A stretch of 64,000 bases of DNA from Ilumatobacteraceae bacterium (lineage in GTDB: Bacteria; Actinomycetota; Acidimicrobiia; Acidimicrobiales; Ilumatobacteraceae), in assembly GCA_021299715.1 (NCBI GenBank), contig JAJTEL010000001.1, positions 65,397 through 129,396 on the forward strand. Reading direction: 5' to 3'. This document shows, piece after piece, positions 1 to 11,451 of this stretch; within the stretch, counting starts at the first letter, position 1, and every line of letters begins with the position of its first letter. The notes below the pieces were generated by a model. That model made no database searches. It saw only the letters and a program-made list of their open reading frames with translations, and was not told where the DNA came from. The position numbers and the translations under genes are program-made.

Positions 1-732
1 TCGGTTGTGTCGGTGATGGCTGTCAACAATGAGACCGGCGCAATCAACAATATGGAATTGGTCTCGCACGCTGTTCGTGGTCGTGCTGAAAATGCAATTC
101 TGCATACCGATGCGGTGCAGGCTGCATGTTGGATAGATCTTCGCACTGTGTGGCCACATGTAGACGTGTTGACTTTGTCAGCGCACAAGTTCGGCGGCCC
201 TAAAGGAATGGGTGTCATGGTTGTGCGCGAGGGTGTGAATCTAGAACCGCTCATACTTGGTGGCGGTCAGGAACGTGACCGTCGCAGTGGAACCCACAAC
301 GTTGCAGGAATTGTGGGAACAGCAACCGCACTTCGTATTACCGATGAAACTCGAGAGCACGAAGTGGAACGTGTCCGTGCTCTTCGCAATCGTTTGCTCA
401 ACGAACTCACACGCAACATTGATTGCGCTGTGGCTACGTTGCCAGATGGTGAGGGAAGTGTGGGAACTGCTCACGTGTGTTTAGGAGGTCTCGAAAGCGA
501 ATCGCTGTTGTATTTGCTTGATTCTGCTGGTGTGTGTGTCTCGGCTGCTTCTGCGTGTGCAAGCGGGGCAATGGAGCCATCGCATGTTCTTGCCGCCATG
601 GGAGTTCCTAAAGCGCGAATCAACGGGTCACTTCGTTTCAGCTTTGGGCATACCACCACAGACGACGACATCTCTCAAGCGGTTGCTGCCACGGTGGCAG
701 CCGCACAACGACTTATGGCAGTGAAGTCATGA
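1..732 (+). CDS. Cysteine desulfurase, C-terminal part (cut by window edge)
   Basis: The frame is open to base 1, so the 5' part lies outside the window; about 243 residues are visible. This PLP enzyme takes sulfur from cysteine for Fe-S clusters and tRNA thiolation. Visible marks are the VNNETG segment, HTDAVQ, the PLP-lysine motif SAHKFGGPKG, the RSGTHN segment and a catalytic-cysteine loop SAASACASG followed by PSHVL, typical of the IscS/NifS family. The stop overlaps the mnmA start (ATGA), so the two are co-translated; this fits sulfur delivery to MnmA. I cannot tell IscS from a NifS-like paralogue without the N-terminus. Confidence 0.93.
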   Translation, partial: SVVSVMAVNNETGAINNMELVSHAVRGRAENAILHTDAVQAACWIDLRTVWPHVDVLTLSAHKFGGPKGMGVMVVREGVNLEPLILGGGQERDRRSGTHNVAGIVGTATALRITDETREHEVERVRALRNRLLNELTRNIDCAVATLPDGEGSVGTAHVCLGGLESESLLYLLDSAGVCVSAASACASGAMEPSHVLAAMGVPKARINGSLRFSFGHTTTDDDISQAVAATVAAAQRLMAVKS

Positions 733-1784
733 AAATTCTTGTCGCAATGTCTGGTGGTGTCGATTCGTCTGCTGCAGCGCTCATCTTGCGGGAGCAAGGT
801 CACGAGGTAGTGGGTGTCACCATGCGTTTGTGGGGCGGCGAAAGCGACACGGGCTGCTGCTCGGTGTCCGATGTTGACGATGCTCGCCGTGTTGCGCAAC
901 AAGTTGGCGTCGATCATCTTGTCTTTAATTTCTCGGACGACTTCAACGAACATGTTGTCGAGCCATATGTGGCCGCGCATGTCAATGGAACAACACCGAA
1001 TCCGTGCATTGAATGCAACCGTCACTTGAAATTCGACCGCCTTATTGAGCGCGGCAGAACGCTTGGGTTTGATGCAGTTGCCACCGGCCACCATGCGCGT
1101 ATTGAAATGTTCAACGGAAAACCACGTCTTGCGCGCGGAGAAGACGCACAAAAAGATCAGAGTTATGTGGTGCACATGTTGGCGGGTGCAGACCTGAACT
1201 ATGTGTTGTTTCCGGTTGGCAACATGGAGAAGTCCCAGGTGCGTGAAGAGGCCACTCGCGCAGGGTTGCGAACAGCGTCAAAGCCTGACAGCCAAGATGT
1301 GTGTTTTATTGGTTCCACCATTGGTCGAGCAGGTTTCCTCGAACCACGTCTTTCGTTCAACTCTGCCGACGTCGTCGATGCATCGGGATCCAAAGTGGGT
1401 GAAGTTCCAGCGGTAGAACTTGTCACGCTTGGTCAGCGTCGCGGATTAGGTCTTGGCGGTGGAGACAAGCGGTATGTCGTTGCAGTCGATGTTCCTCTTC
1501 GTCGGGTCACCGTTGGCGACGAAGCGCAGTTGTTTGTGAACGAAACATCTGTAGGAAAATTGGTGTGGCCACACGAGGGAGACGAAGAATACGTGTTGTC
1601 TCACGACGTGTTGGTGCAAGGAAGTGCGCACGGGGAAAGATCTTCTGCACGTCTCACCAAAACCGCCGATGGGTATTCGTTGGTCTGGGCGCGACCCACT
1701 CGACGTATCGCGCCAGGGCAAACAGTTGTGTTCTACGACAGCACCGACATGTTTGTGCTGGGTGGCGGAATAGTTACAGCGTAA
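729..1784 (+). CDS. mnmA: tRNA-specific 2-thiouridylase MnmA
   Basis: The 351-residue protein makes the s2U34 modification of Lys, Glu and Gln tRNAs, using ATP and persulfide sulfur. It has the PP-loop SGGVDS at residues 8-13, the catalytic cysteine in NPCIECN (C96) and its partner cysteine in DSQDVCFIG (C192). Length is normal for the family. The start overlaps the stop of the upstream cysteine desulfurase gene, so sulfur donor and user are coupled. Its tRNA-Gln and tRNA-Glu targets include the two tRNA types encoded later in this window. Confidence 0.96.
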   Translation: MKILVAMSGGVDSSAAALILREQGHEVVGVTMRLWGGESDTGCCSVSDVDDARRVAQQVGVDHLVFNFSDDFNEHVVEPYVAAHVNGTTPNPCIECNRHLKFDRLIERGRTLGFDAVATGHHARIEMFNGKPRLARGEDAQKDQSYVVHMLAGADLNYVLFPVGNMEKSQVREEATRAGLRTASKPDSQDVCFIGSTIGRAGFLEPRLSFNSADVVDASGSKVGEVPAVELVTLGQRRGLGLGGGDKRYVVAVDVPLRRVTVGDEAQLFVNETSVGKLVWPHEGDEEYVLSHDVLVQGSAHGERSSARLTKTADGYSLVWARPTRRIAPGQTVVFYDSTDMFVLGGGIVTA

Positions 1785-2625
1785 TTGCGCTTCGTGCGGC
1801 GTTCAGTCGACGCGGTGAAATGCTGAATGCCTTCACGTGAAGTGCTTCAGTTGTACCCAAAATGCGCGCTGTAATTTTTGACAGCACCACTTTGTCTGCT
1901 TCGCGTAATTGAACTGCCAGTCGTTGGCCAGCAACACCACCGGTGAAATCTGCGGTTTCGCCGGGTTCATTCACTGTTGTGATGTGCGAAATTTTGGATC
2001 GTGGAGACATGATTGTTTCAGCAAGCACTAAATGGTCGTGGATAACAATTCCGGCAGGAACAATGACAAGCCATCGCCGCGCGTGGCGGTGCAGCATGCG
2101 TGGAACGCGTGACGCAAGTATTGCGCCAACGACTACAAGAGGAATGCCAACAAAGAATTGTTGTGCCGCTGTGAGCAGCGTGCCACCAAGAAGTGCTCCT
2201 ACCAGAACTCCCCACGCAATAACCGTTGGAGCCATCTGCGGAACTGGTGTGCGCAAAGAAAAGCGCCGTTCTTCGCCGTATGCGCCACCTTGCACCATGG
2301 TGTCTGCAAAAAGAGATGAATACCCGACAATGAGCGACACAAGCGCACCAAAAAGCGCAAGTGGTGCAGTGGCCGCAAAACCTGCAACAACAGCAATAGG
2401 GGCAATGCATCGAATAGCCGTCAGTGACAGTGGAGAAGGAACTAAAAGGGCGACAGTTGTCAGTGTCCACAAGGCCCAACCCCACACGGTAAATACAACT
2501 GCAACGGGAGTGGAAACGTCTGTGGAAAGGGTGGTCCACGGAGCGTTTATGGCAATAAGAACCCATGCGACAAGGGTGATGCCCACGATGGCACGTGATG
2601 GTGTGAGCCGTGTGCGAATTGCCAT
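1774..2625 (-). CDS. Multi-pass membrane protein of unknown function
   Basis: The 283-residue protein has about six hydrophobic segments in its first 180 residues (for example around residues 13-30, 40-62, 70-100 and 130-165). A soluble C-terminal half follows, with alternating beta-like stretches (WLVIVPAGIVIHDHLVLAE and on), which could be a PH-like domain facing the cytoplasm. I do not recognise the family with certainty. It overlaps the end of mnmA by 11 bases, convergent. The first codon is ATG at 2625, and no strong Shine-Dalgarno sequence is seen. Confidence 0.75.
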   Translation of the reverse strand: MAIRTRLTPSRAIVGITLVAWVLIAINAPWTTLSTDVSTPVAVVFTVWGWALWTLTTVALLVPSPLSLTAIRCIAPIAVVAGFAATAPLALFGALVSLIVGYSSLFADTMVQGGAYGEERRFSLRTPVPQMAPTVIAWGVLVGALLGGTLLTAAQQFFVGIPLVVVGAILASRVPRMLHRHARRWLVIVPAGIVIHDHLVLAETIMSPRSKISHITTVNEPGETADFTGGVAGQRLAVQLREADKVVLSKITARILGTTEALHVKAFSISPRRLNAARSAITL

Positions 2626-2731
2626 CTACATAGCCTGCCCCAGATAGGTACGAAAGAACACATCCACGGTTCGTATGGGCGAGGCGAGTGCTGCTACCAA
2701 TGAGTTGAGCAGTTGCCGGGGAGGAGGTGTC

Positions 2732-3775
2732 ATGCCAGAAAAAGCCATCAGTGTGTTGCGTCCTGGCGCCACCTTCGGAGTGGGCAGTTTGCCTCATAGA
2801 AGTGTGTCCGAGGCACTCGACTTTGTGTGGAGCTCAACAGACATTCCCACCATTCCGTCGCTTCCACGTCGCAGCCCCGCCGAAGGAATGATTGCGCAAG
2901 CTCTCGTTGGTATTGAAGGCGTATCGGTGGGGCAGTACGGCGGCATCAGTGTCGACATTGCTCAACTTGATGTTGACCAGTTCATCACTACAGATCTGTT
3001 GTCCGATGCATATGGTTCTTTCGAACAATTCCTTGCAACATTTCATCAACGTAATCGTGGTGTAGATGTTGTGAAGTGGCAGTTCGTTGGGCCTGTCACT
3101 CTTGGTGCGCAGTTACACCGTCTTGGTCTTGAGTCATCGGTGGCTTTTCCACTTGCTCTGCAGGCGGTTCGCTCTCACGTCTTGGCATTAGAGCAGGCAG
3201 TTGCCGACGCCTGCGGTGGTATCACGCAAATCATCATGTTGGACGAACCATCAATGGCCGAAGCGCTTGAGCCTGGTTATGTCATTGGTGTTGAAGCAGT
3301 CATCGACCTCATTTCAGGTGCACTCGCTGCAGTTGACCAGCAACACATCAGTGGAGTTCATTCGTGTTCTCACATTGATTGGGGTGCGCTTCTCGCAACA
3401 GGAGCTCGTGTCTTGTCTGTACCAGTGCCGTCGGTGAACGACGAAGTTGCTATGGCCGAGATGTTGGTTGCGGCCAGCAGAATCTCCGATTTGCTAGAGC
3501 ACGGTGGTCGAATCGCGTGGGGTGCCGTCCGAACAGATGGCCCCATTTCTGTGAGCGCCGAACGCTCGTGGAAGTCGATTGTTGAAGTGATGTGTGCGCT
3601 TGTTCGCGCGGGGGTCGATCCGGTTCTGCTGCGTCGTCAAAGCTTTGTGACGCCAGCATGTGGGCTTGCTACGCATTCAGATGGCGTTGCGGAACGTGTC
3701 TTTGCTCATGTGAGAGACGTTTCAATCAAGGTGGCAGAACAGGCCACCGCATCACGACTCACTCTTGGTTCGTAA
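2732..3775 (+). CDS. MetE/UROD-like (cobalamin-independent methionine synthase-like) protein
   Basis: The 347-residue protein resembles the C-terminal barrel of cobalamin-independent methionine synthase and the uroporphyrinogen decarboxylase superfamily. It opens with FGVGSLPHRS and has LDEPSM and HSCSHIDW segments where zinc ligands lie in MetE relatives. It is much shorter than true MetE, so methionine synthesis is unproven. An ATG at 2675 would add 19 residues; I chose 2732 because GGAGGAGGTG stands just before it. It sits directly upstream of ligA, where as I recall mycobacteria carry a homologous uncharacterised gene. Confidence 0.8.
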   Translation: MPEKAISVLRPGATFGVGSLPHRSVSEALDFVWSSTDIPTIPSLPRRSPAEGMIAQALVGIEGVSVGQYGGISVDIAQLDVDQFITTDLLSDAYGSFEQFLATFHQRNRGVDVVKWQFVGPVTLGAQLHRLGLESSVAFPLALQAVRSHVLALEQAVADACGGITQIIMLDEPSMAEALEPGYVIGVEAVIDLISGALAAVDQQHISGVHSCSHIDWGALLATGARVLSVPVPSVNDEVAMAEMLVAASRISDLLEHGGRIAWGAVRTDGPISVSAERSWKSIVEVMCALVRAGVDPVLLRRQSFVTPACGLATHSDGVAERVFAHVRDVSIKVAEQATASRLTLGS

Positions 3776-3810
3776 AGAGCGTCTCGTCTGACCCCTTGAG
3801 TAGTTTGTAG

Positions 3811-6350
<2,540 letters not shown>

Positions 6351-6420
6351 GGCTCCATTCTCGCCCAAGATGGCCCTCGATACACCTCTCCAAGCGTCAC
6401 ACGCTAGGTTCTCAGGGGTC

Positions 6421-8502
6421 ATGCGAGACCCAGAGAACATGCCCGGCACCGTCCTTGGTGGGCGCTACCAGCTCGACCAGTTGAGGCCCGAAGCCCAATC
6501 CATGTCGGGTGCCATGTTGTTTGACGCCACCGACCTGTCTTCGCAAGCCGAGGTCTCTGTCCGAGTGGTGCCTGTGGAGCGTCTAATTGACCCCACGCTT
6601 GGGTCCACCACGGCAGCCGATGCCCAAGAAGCATTCGAGCGCCAAATAGATGTTGCGTCCAGCTTGCGCCACCCATGCATCGAGGCCGTTATTGACCATG
6701 GCGATGCAATTTTGGACGGAGAGAAGTACGTCTATTCAGTTGGTGAGCGACTGGGCGGTGGCTCATTGCGTGAGTTCCTCGACCGTGGCCGCCGACTCAC
6801 TCCCTCCCAAGCGCTCATCGTTGGTGTTGACATCTGTCGTGCGTTAGACGCCGCCGCTAAGCAGGGCATCACCCATGGCGACCTTCGCCCATCGCGTTTG
6901 GTCTTCGGTCTCGATCGCCGCGTTCGTCTCGTTGGTTTTGGTGCGCCACTTCGTCCGCTCGATTCCCTGGGTCTCGAGCAAGCAACATACGCAGCACCAG
7001 AGTTAGCCGAGGGTGGAGCGCGCGGCGCATCGTCCGATGTGTATTCGCTGTCCCTCATCCTTATTGAAGCAATGACAGGTGACGTGCCGTTTGCTGGCGA
7101 CACGGTGGCAGCATGTTTCGCAAATCGTTCAGGCAAGTTGCTCCCCGTGAGTGCCGACTTTGGTGCGCTTGCGCAAGTGCTTGAACGCGCTGGTCGTCCC
7201 GACGCGACAGAACGTTTCTCGCCACGCGAAATGGGAACAGCGTTAGTGCAAGCAGCAGAATCAATGGCGCGACCAACTCCAATCGATGTTGTTGGTGGCG
7301 GTTTGTTCGATGAAGCAATTGCCGAACACGTTTCACCACCAGCGACTGCAGAGCCTGCAGAACTTGAACCAATTCAAAACGTTGCGCCGAATGAACCAAT
7401 TCTCATTCGCACCACACCGAAGACAGACACCACTGGCCCCATTGCAGTGTCACCAATTATTGATCCCACCGATCCAACGGGAACTCCACTCACTATCGGC
7501 GGTGATGACACCGGGCCTATCGCTCTCGATGCTGATTCATTGCGCGAACTTGCGGCAGAAGATCCAACAACACAAGTGGTGCGACCCAAGAAACGCTGGG
7601 GGCGTCGCATTGGAATTCTGGCGCTTGTCATTGTGCTGCTCGCTGGTGGCGGAACTGGTGCGTATTTCACTGTTTTGAACCCGAAGAATCCGGTTCCTCA
7701 ACTCATCGGACTTACCGAAGCAGAGGCGCGCAATCAAGTGTCGCAATTTGGTTGGGGAGTCAACATTGTGAAGGAGCGCAGTGACGAAGTTGCTGCTGGC
7801 CAAGTCATTCGCACAGACCCAGTTCTTGGTGCAAACCTGGCCAAGCGTGACACGCTCACCATGGTGGTCTCTGAAGGGCCAACATTGTCAGTACTGACTG
7901 AACTCACAGGTCTTACCGCCGACGCAGCGAAAGCAAAATTGGTTGAGTTAGGTCTACAAGCTGCGCAGGCTGACGTGCCTGACGAGACAGTTCCAGTTGG
8001 TGTTGTTATCTCGTGGAGTATTCCCGATCAACCAACGCTGAAGACAGGCGACTCTGTTGTGAAGGGAACATCTGTTGCGGTCAATGTGTCCAGCGGTCCC
8101 GCACTTCGTGATGTGCCCAACCTTGTCAACATGACCGTTGCCGAAGCCACGGCAAAACTCACGGAAATGGGTCTTCTTGTTGTTGAAGGTCCGCAAGCTG
8201 GCCACCCAGAAATTGCCGCAGGCAAGATTTCTGTTCAGGTACCTGCAGCCGGCGAAAAGCTCGCTCGTGGTGGCACAGTCACCATCACGGTGTCGAAGGG
8301 GCAAATCACCACCCTCATTCCCACCATCTACGGAAAAGACTTCGCCACTGTGAAGCAACGCCTGGAAGGTGCCGGAATGGTTGTTGGCAAGGTGACGGGC
8401 AACAAGAATCGCGGCCTGAAGTCTGCGTCTATCGACGGAAAAGTTGTGCGTAACTACACACGCGTCGTTGTCGGTAAGACAGTCGACCTCACATTCCCCT
8501 AA
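6421..8502 (+). CDS. PASTA-domain transmembrane protein with degenerate kinase domain (pseudokinase)
   Basis: The 693-residue protein is built like PknB/StkP: kinase fold at about 10-285, an acidic Pro/Thr-rich linker, one membrane segment at about 396-419 and three clear PASTA repeats plus a divergent fourth to the C-terminus. PASTA repeats bind peptidoglycan or lipid II outside the cell. The kinase domain has lost key residues. No glycine loop is visible, the VAIK lysine is R48, the HRD segment reads HGDLRPSR (D154 kept, N replaced by R159) and DFG reads GFG (G172). The APE motif is kept (192-194). It is probably a non-catalytic scaffold or sensor. A start at 6421 is preferred over 6256, which would overlap the divergent gene; TAGGTT lies 10 bases upstream. 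Confidence 0.88.
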   Translation: MRDPENMPGTVLGGRYQLDQLRPEAQSMSGAMLFDATDLSSQAEVSVRVVPVERLIDPTLGSTTAADAQEAFERQIDVASSLRHPCIEAVIDHGDAILDGEKYVYSVGERLGGGSLREFLDRGRRLTPSQALIVGVDICRALDAAAKQGITHGDLRPSRLVFGLDRRVRLVGFGAPLRPLDSLGLEQATYAAPELAEGGARGASSDVYSLSLILIEAMTGDVPFAGDTVAACFANRSGKLLPVSADFGALAQVLERAGRPDATERFSPREMGTALVQAAESMARPTPIDVVGGGLFDEAIAEHVSPPATAEPAELEPIQNVAPNEPILIRTTPKTDTTGPIAVSPIIDPTDPTGTPLTIGGDDTGPIALDADSLRELAAEDPTTQVVRPKKRWGRRIGILALVIVLLAGGGTGAYFTVLNPKNPVPQLIGLTEAEARNQVSQFGWGVNIVKERSDEVAAGQVIRTDPVLGANLAKRDTLTMVVSEGPTLSVLTELTGLTADAAKAKLVELGLQAAQADVPDETVPVGVVISWSIPDQPTLKTGDSVVKGTSVAVNVSSGPALRDVPNLVNMTVAEATAKLTEMGLLVVEGPQAGHPEIAAGKISVQVPAAGEKLARGGTVTITVSKGQITTLIPTIYGKDFATVKQRLEGAGMVVGKVTGNKNRGLKSASIDGKVVRNYTRVVVGKTVDLTFP

Positions 8503-8548
8503 TCTCGTATTAGTCGGCGATTCATCGCCACAATGAGAGGGGATCACC

Positions 8549-9439
8549 ATGGGTGCATTAGACGGACGCGTTGCAATTATTACGGGCGCAGGACGCGGTA
8601 TTGGTCGCGAACACGCACTGCTGTTTGCAGCGGAAGGTGCAAAGGTAGTGGTGAACGATCTTGGCGGTGCCAATGACGGCACTGGTGAAGATGCAACTCC
8701 AGCACAACAAGTGGTGAACGAAATTGTTGCAATGGGTGGCCAAGCCGTTGCCAACTACGACAACGTTGCCGATTGGGAAGGTGCACAGCGCATGGTGAAT
8801 GCAGCGGTGGAAACCTTTGGCGATTTGGACATCCTTGTCAACAACGCGGGAATTTTGCGCGACCGCGTGTTGGTCAACATGTCAGAAGCGGAATGGGATG
8901 CAGTAATTGCAGTTCACTTGAAGGGGCACTTTGCGCCATCACGTTGGGCTGCTGCGTACTGGCGTGAACAACACAAAGCCGGCAGCACGCGTCCGCGCAA
9001 CATTGTTCACACGTCGTCAACATCTGGATTGTTCGCAAACCCTGGTCAGTCAAACTATGGCGCTGCAAAAACAGGCATTGCAACGTTCAGTCAGATTCTT
9101 GCCAAAGAGTTGGTGCGCTACAACGTGAAGAGCAACTCCATTGCTCCTGCTGCACGTACGCGTCTTACAGAAGCCACACCAGGTCTTGGTGACAGAATTG
9201 CTGCACCAACAAATGCAGCGCAGTTCGATGACTGGGACCCTGCAAACATCTCTCCGCTCGTTGCGTATCTCGCTTCAGCCGACTGCCACTTCACTGGTGA
9301 AACCTTCTTTGTGAAGGGTGGAGAAGTGACGCGGGTTCGAAGCTGGGAACGCGCCGAGACCGTTGAACAGAATGATCGTTGGTCAGTGTCCGAACTCACA
9401 GCAGCCATGAAAGACATGGCCGCAAAGGTGAACAAGTAG
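8549..9439 (+). CDS. Short-chain dehydrogenase/reductase, hydroxyacyl-CoA dehydrogenase-like
   Basis: The 296-residue NAD(P)-dependent oxidoreductase has the cofactor motif TGAGRGIG (13-20), NNAG, a catalytic serine region HTSSTSG and the YGAAK active-site pair. The segment VVVNDLGG after the second beta strand is typical of the peroxisomal-multifunctional-enzyme-like (3R)-hydroxyacyl-CoA dehydrogenase branch, so a role in lipid or steroid side-chain oxidation is likely but not proven. AGAGGGGAT before the ATG is a good ribosome binding site. Confidence 0.9.
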   Translation: MGALDGRVAIITGAGRGIGREHALLFAAEGAKVVVNDLGGANDGTGEDATPAQQVVNEIVAMGGQAVANYDNVADWEGAQRMVNAAVETFGDLDILVNNAGILRDRVLVNMSEAEWDAVIAVHLKGHFAPSRWAAAYWREQHKAGSTRPRNIVHTSSTSGLFANPGQSNYGAAKTGIATFSQILAKELVRYNVKSNSIAPAARTRLTEATPGLGDRIAAPTNAAQFDDWDPANISPLVAYLASADCHFTGETFFVKGGEVTRVRSWERAETVEQNDRWSVSELTAAMKDMAAKVNK

Positions 9440-9463
9440 GGCACTACCCTCGGTAGTCGCCCC

Positions 9464-10969
9464 ATGAACCCCCAAAAACGACACCAAGAAGAGTTACAGC
9501 CGCACGGCCGGTCCACCATCACGGTGGAACAAGCAGGCGTAGACGAAATCTCTGTTGTCCCGTGGACTCAGATGATTCCGCGGCGTATTGCGCGCAAGGT
9601 GGGGCTGACGCGCAAGTGGGCCACGTTCATCGTGGTGTTGGCAGGCCTCTTCACAACAAGTTCCACCATCACCGTGCTGGTGGTCTCGCTAGAGACAATT
9701 GCAAAAGATCTCAACTCTTCTGTCAGCGTTCTGAACTGGTCAATTACGGGGCCAATGTTGGCGTTCGGTGTTGTTGGTCCGGCGTACGGAAAGATTGGCG
9801 ATCTCTACGGACATAAGAAGGTGTACGTCTACGGATTGTTTTTCTCAGGCGTATTTGCGCTGGCAACAGTGTTTGCGTGGAACGCGCCAAGCATGGTGTT
9901 CTTCCGCTTGATGTCGGCCGTTTGCGGGTCAGCTACTGGCCCCGCCGCTATGGCGTACATCAACCGATTGTTCGACCCGCAAGAACGTGTTCGCCCCATG
10001 GGGTTGTGGAGCTTTACAACAGCAGGTGCACCCGTGCTCGGTGTTGTTTTTGGTGGTCCGCTGGTGGAGAGCATTGGATGGCGAATGATCTTTGTTATTC
10101 AGGCACCACTTCTGGTGGGAGCATCGCTGCTTGCGTGGAACCTGTTGCCACAAACCAGCCGTATGAAGAACGTGAAGTTCGACGTATGGGGGTCTGTCAC
10201 GCTTGGGTTTGGTGCAACATTGCTGTTGCTCACCATTAACCGTGGTCATTCATGGGGCTGGACATCGCCAGCAATTCTTGGGTTTGGTGCATTTGCCATT
10301 GCATCACTGTGGGTGTTTATTCGCGTTGAGAAGAAAGCGGAAGCGCCACTACTTCCCCTTGAGTGGCTGAAGAACGGAAACATTGTTCTTCCTATTCTGA
10401 TTCAGGCACTCTTGAACTTTGCATACATGGGTGGTTTCATCGTGGTTCCGCAAATGTTGGAACGCGGACTTGGAATGACAACAGCACACATTGGTTTGTT
10501 AGTGATTGCGCGGCCGTTGACTTTCTCCATCATTGCTCCGCTTGCAAGTTTCTTCACGATGCGCGTTGGCGAGAGAGTGTCGGGCGTCATTGGTGCAACA
10601 GGCATTCTTGGTTCCATGCTTCTTCTCAGCAGTATCCGTGGCGGGGCATCCGACCTTGTTGTGATTATTGGCTTGGGTTTGTCTGGTCTTGGATTTGGAA
10701 TTGCTGGTCCTGCATTAACGGCACTTGTATCGAACGCAGTAGACGACGACTCGGTGGGTGTAGCGGGCGCCATGCAACAGTTGCTCAGTCAAATGGGTGC
10801 AGTACTTGGCTCAACGGTCATGATTTCTATTCAAGAATCCACGTCGGGTAGCGGACTTATTGAGAGCTATTCGTACGGACTCCTAGCCGGCGCACTGACA
10901 GCAATTGTTGCTATCGCATTGGCAACGAAACTTACGCCGACCGATAGAAGTATTCAGTCCGCGCGTTAA
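9464..10969 (+). CDS. MFS transporter, DHA2-type (14 predicted TM segments)
   Basis: The 501-residue membrane protein begins with about 50 cytoplasmic residues. Many hydrophobic helices follow, with the MFS signature between TM2 and TM3 (GKIGDLYGHKKVY) and the antiporter-type motif GPAAMAYINRLF...R. The layout matches the drug:H+ antiporter family 2, which exports drugs or metabolites. The substrate cannot be told from sequence. It follows the SDR gene by 24 bases, possibly in the same transcript. No clear Shine-Dalgarno sequence is seen. Confidence 0.88.
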   Translation: MNPQKRHQEELQPHGRSTITVEQAGVDEISVVPWTQMIPRRIARKVGLTRKWATFIVVLAGLFTTSSTITVLVVSLETIAKDLNSSVSVLNWSITGPMLAFGVVGPAYGKIGDLYGHKKVYVYGLFFSGVFALATVFAWNAPSMVFFRLMSAVCGSATGPAAMAYINRLFDPQERVRPMGLWSFTTAGAPVLGVVFGGPLVESIGWRMIFVIQAPLLVGASLLAWNLLPQTSRMKNVKFDVWGSVTLGFGATLLLLTINRGHSWGWTSPAILGFGAFAIASLWVFIRVEKKAEAPLLPLEWLKNGNIVLPILIQALLNFAYMGGFIVVPQMLERGLGMTTAHIGLLVIARPLTFSIIAPLASFFTMRVGERVSGVIGATGILGSMLLLSSIRGGASDLVVIIGLGLSGLGFGIAGPALTALVSNAVDDDSVGVAGAMQQLLSQMGAVLGSTVMISIQESTSGSGLIESYSYGLLAGALTAIVAIALATKLTPTDRSIQSAR

Positions 10970-11373
10970 GCGGTAATGCTTTTTATTTCCGCCGCAACAA
11001 TTTCCGCAGTGTCTGTTTGTGGAATTGCTGGTTGCATCATCATGAGGCGCGTGATGTCGCCTTCCACCTTGATACGGCCTTGCATGAACGCTTGCATACT
11101 GGCGGTGGGGTCTTGGTCAACGAACAATTGCCGTGCCGTGTCGTAGTCGGTGGTGACCGTGAGGTCGGCCGATTCAAGTTCGCCAAGTTCCATATCTAAT
11201 GTGCCAGATGTGGTGTCGATGTATGCCTTCACGGTTCCGTCACCAAATGGCACCTTTGTGGTGACCACGTTGATTCGCACCACAGCATCAATGCGGGGAA
11301 CGTCTGCGGCATACCTGTGACGGATGTCGCGGGCGGCTTCAATCCACTGATCGGAGAGAAATGCGTGGCTCAT
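10966..11373 (-). CDS. SCP2 sterol-binding-domain protein
   Basis: The 135-residue protein has the lipid-binding SCP2 fold pattern: DGTVKAYIDTTSGTLDMELG, then TVTTDYDTARQLF, and a C-terminal FMQGRIKVEGDITRLM, which is the most conserved part of the family. It probably carries acyl-CoA or sterol-like lipids in the cytoplasm. AAAAGGACACC before the ATG is a clear ribosome binding site. It overlaps the MFS stop by 4 bases, convergent. Confidence 0.85.
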   Translation of the reverse strand: MSHAFLSDQWIEAARDIRHRYAADVPRIDAVVRINVVTTKVPFGDGTVKAYIDTTSGTLDMELGELESADLTVTTDYDTARQLFVDQDPTASMQAFMQGRIKVEGDITRLMMMQPAIPQTDTAEIVAAEIKSITA

Positions 11374-11451
11374 GGTGTCCTTTTGTGAACGGTTCTTTAC
11401 GGATTGTCAAACGACGTCGCAATCTACGACGCTAACGGCGAGAATTGACCA

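Noticed and set aside
1943-2647. 234-residue plus-strand frame
   Set aside because: It is antisense to the multi-pass membrane protein; its Ser/Thr/Arg-rich composition is typical of a shadow frame.
10363-10851. 162-residue frame inside the MFS gene
   Set aside because: Same-strand shadow of the transporter in another phase, rich in Cys, Trp and His with no domain.
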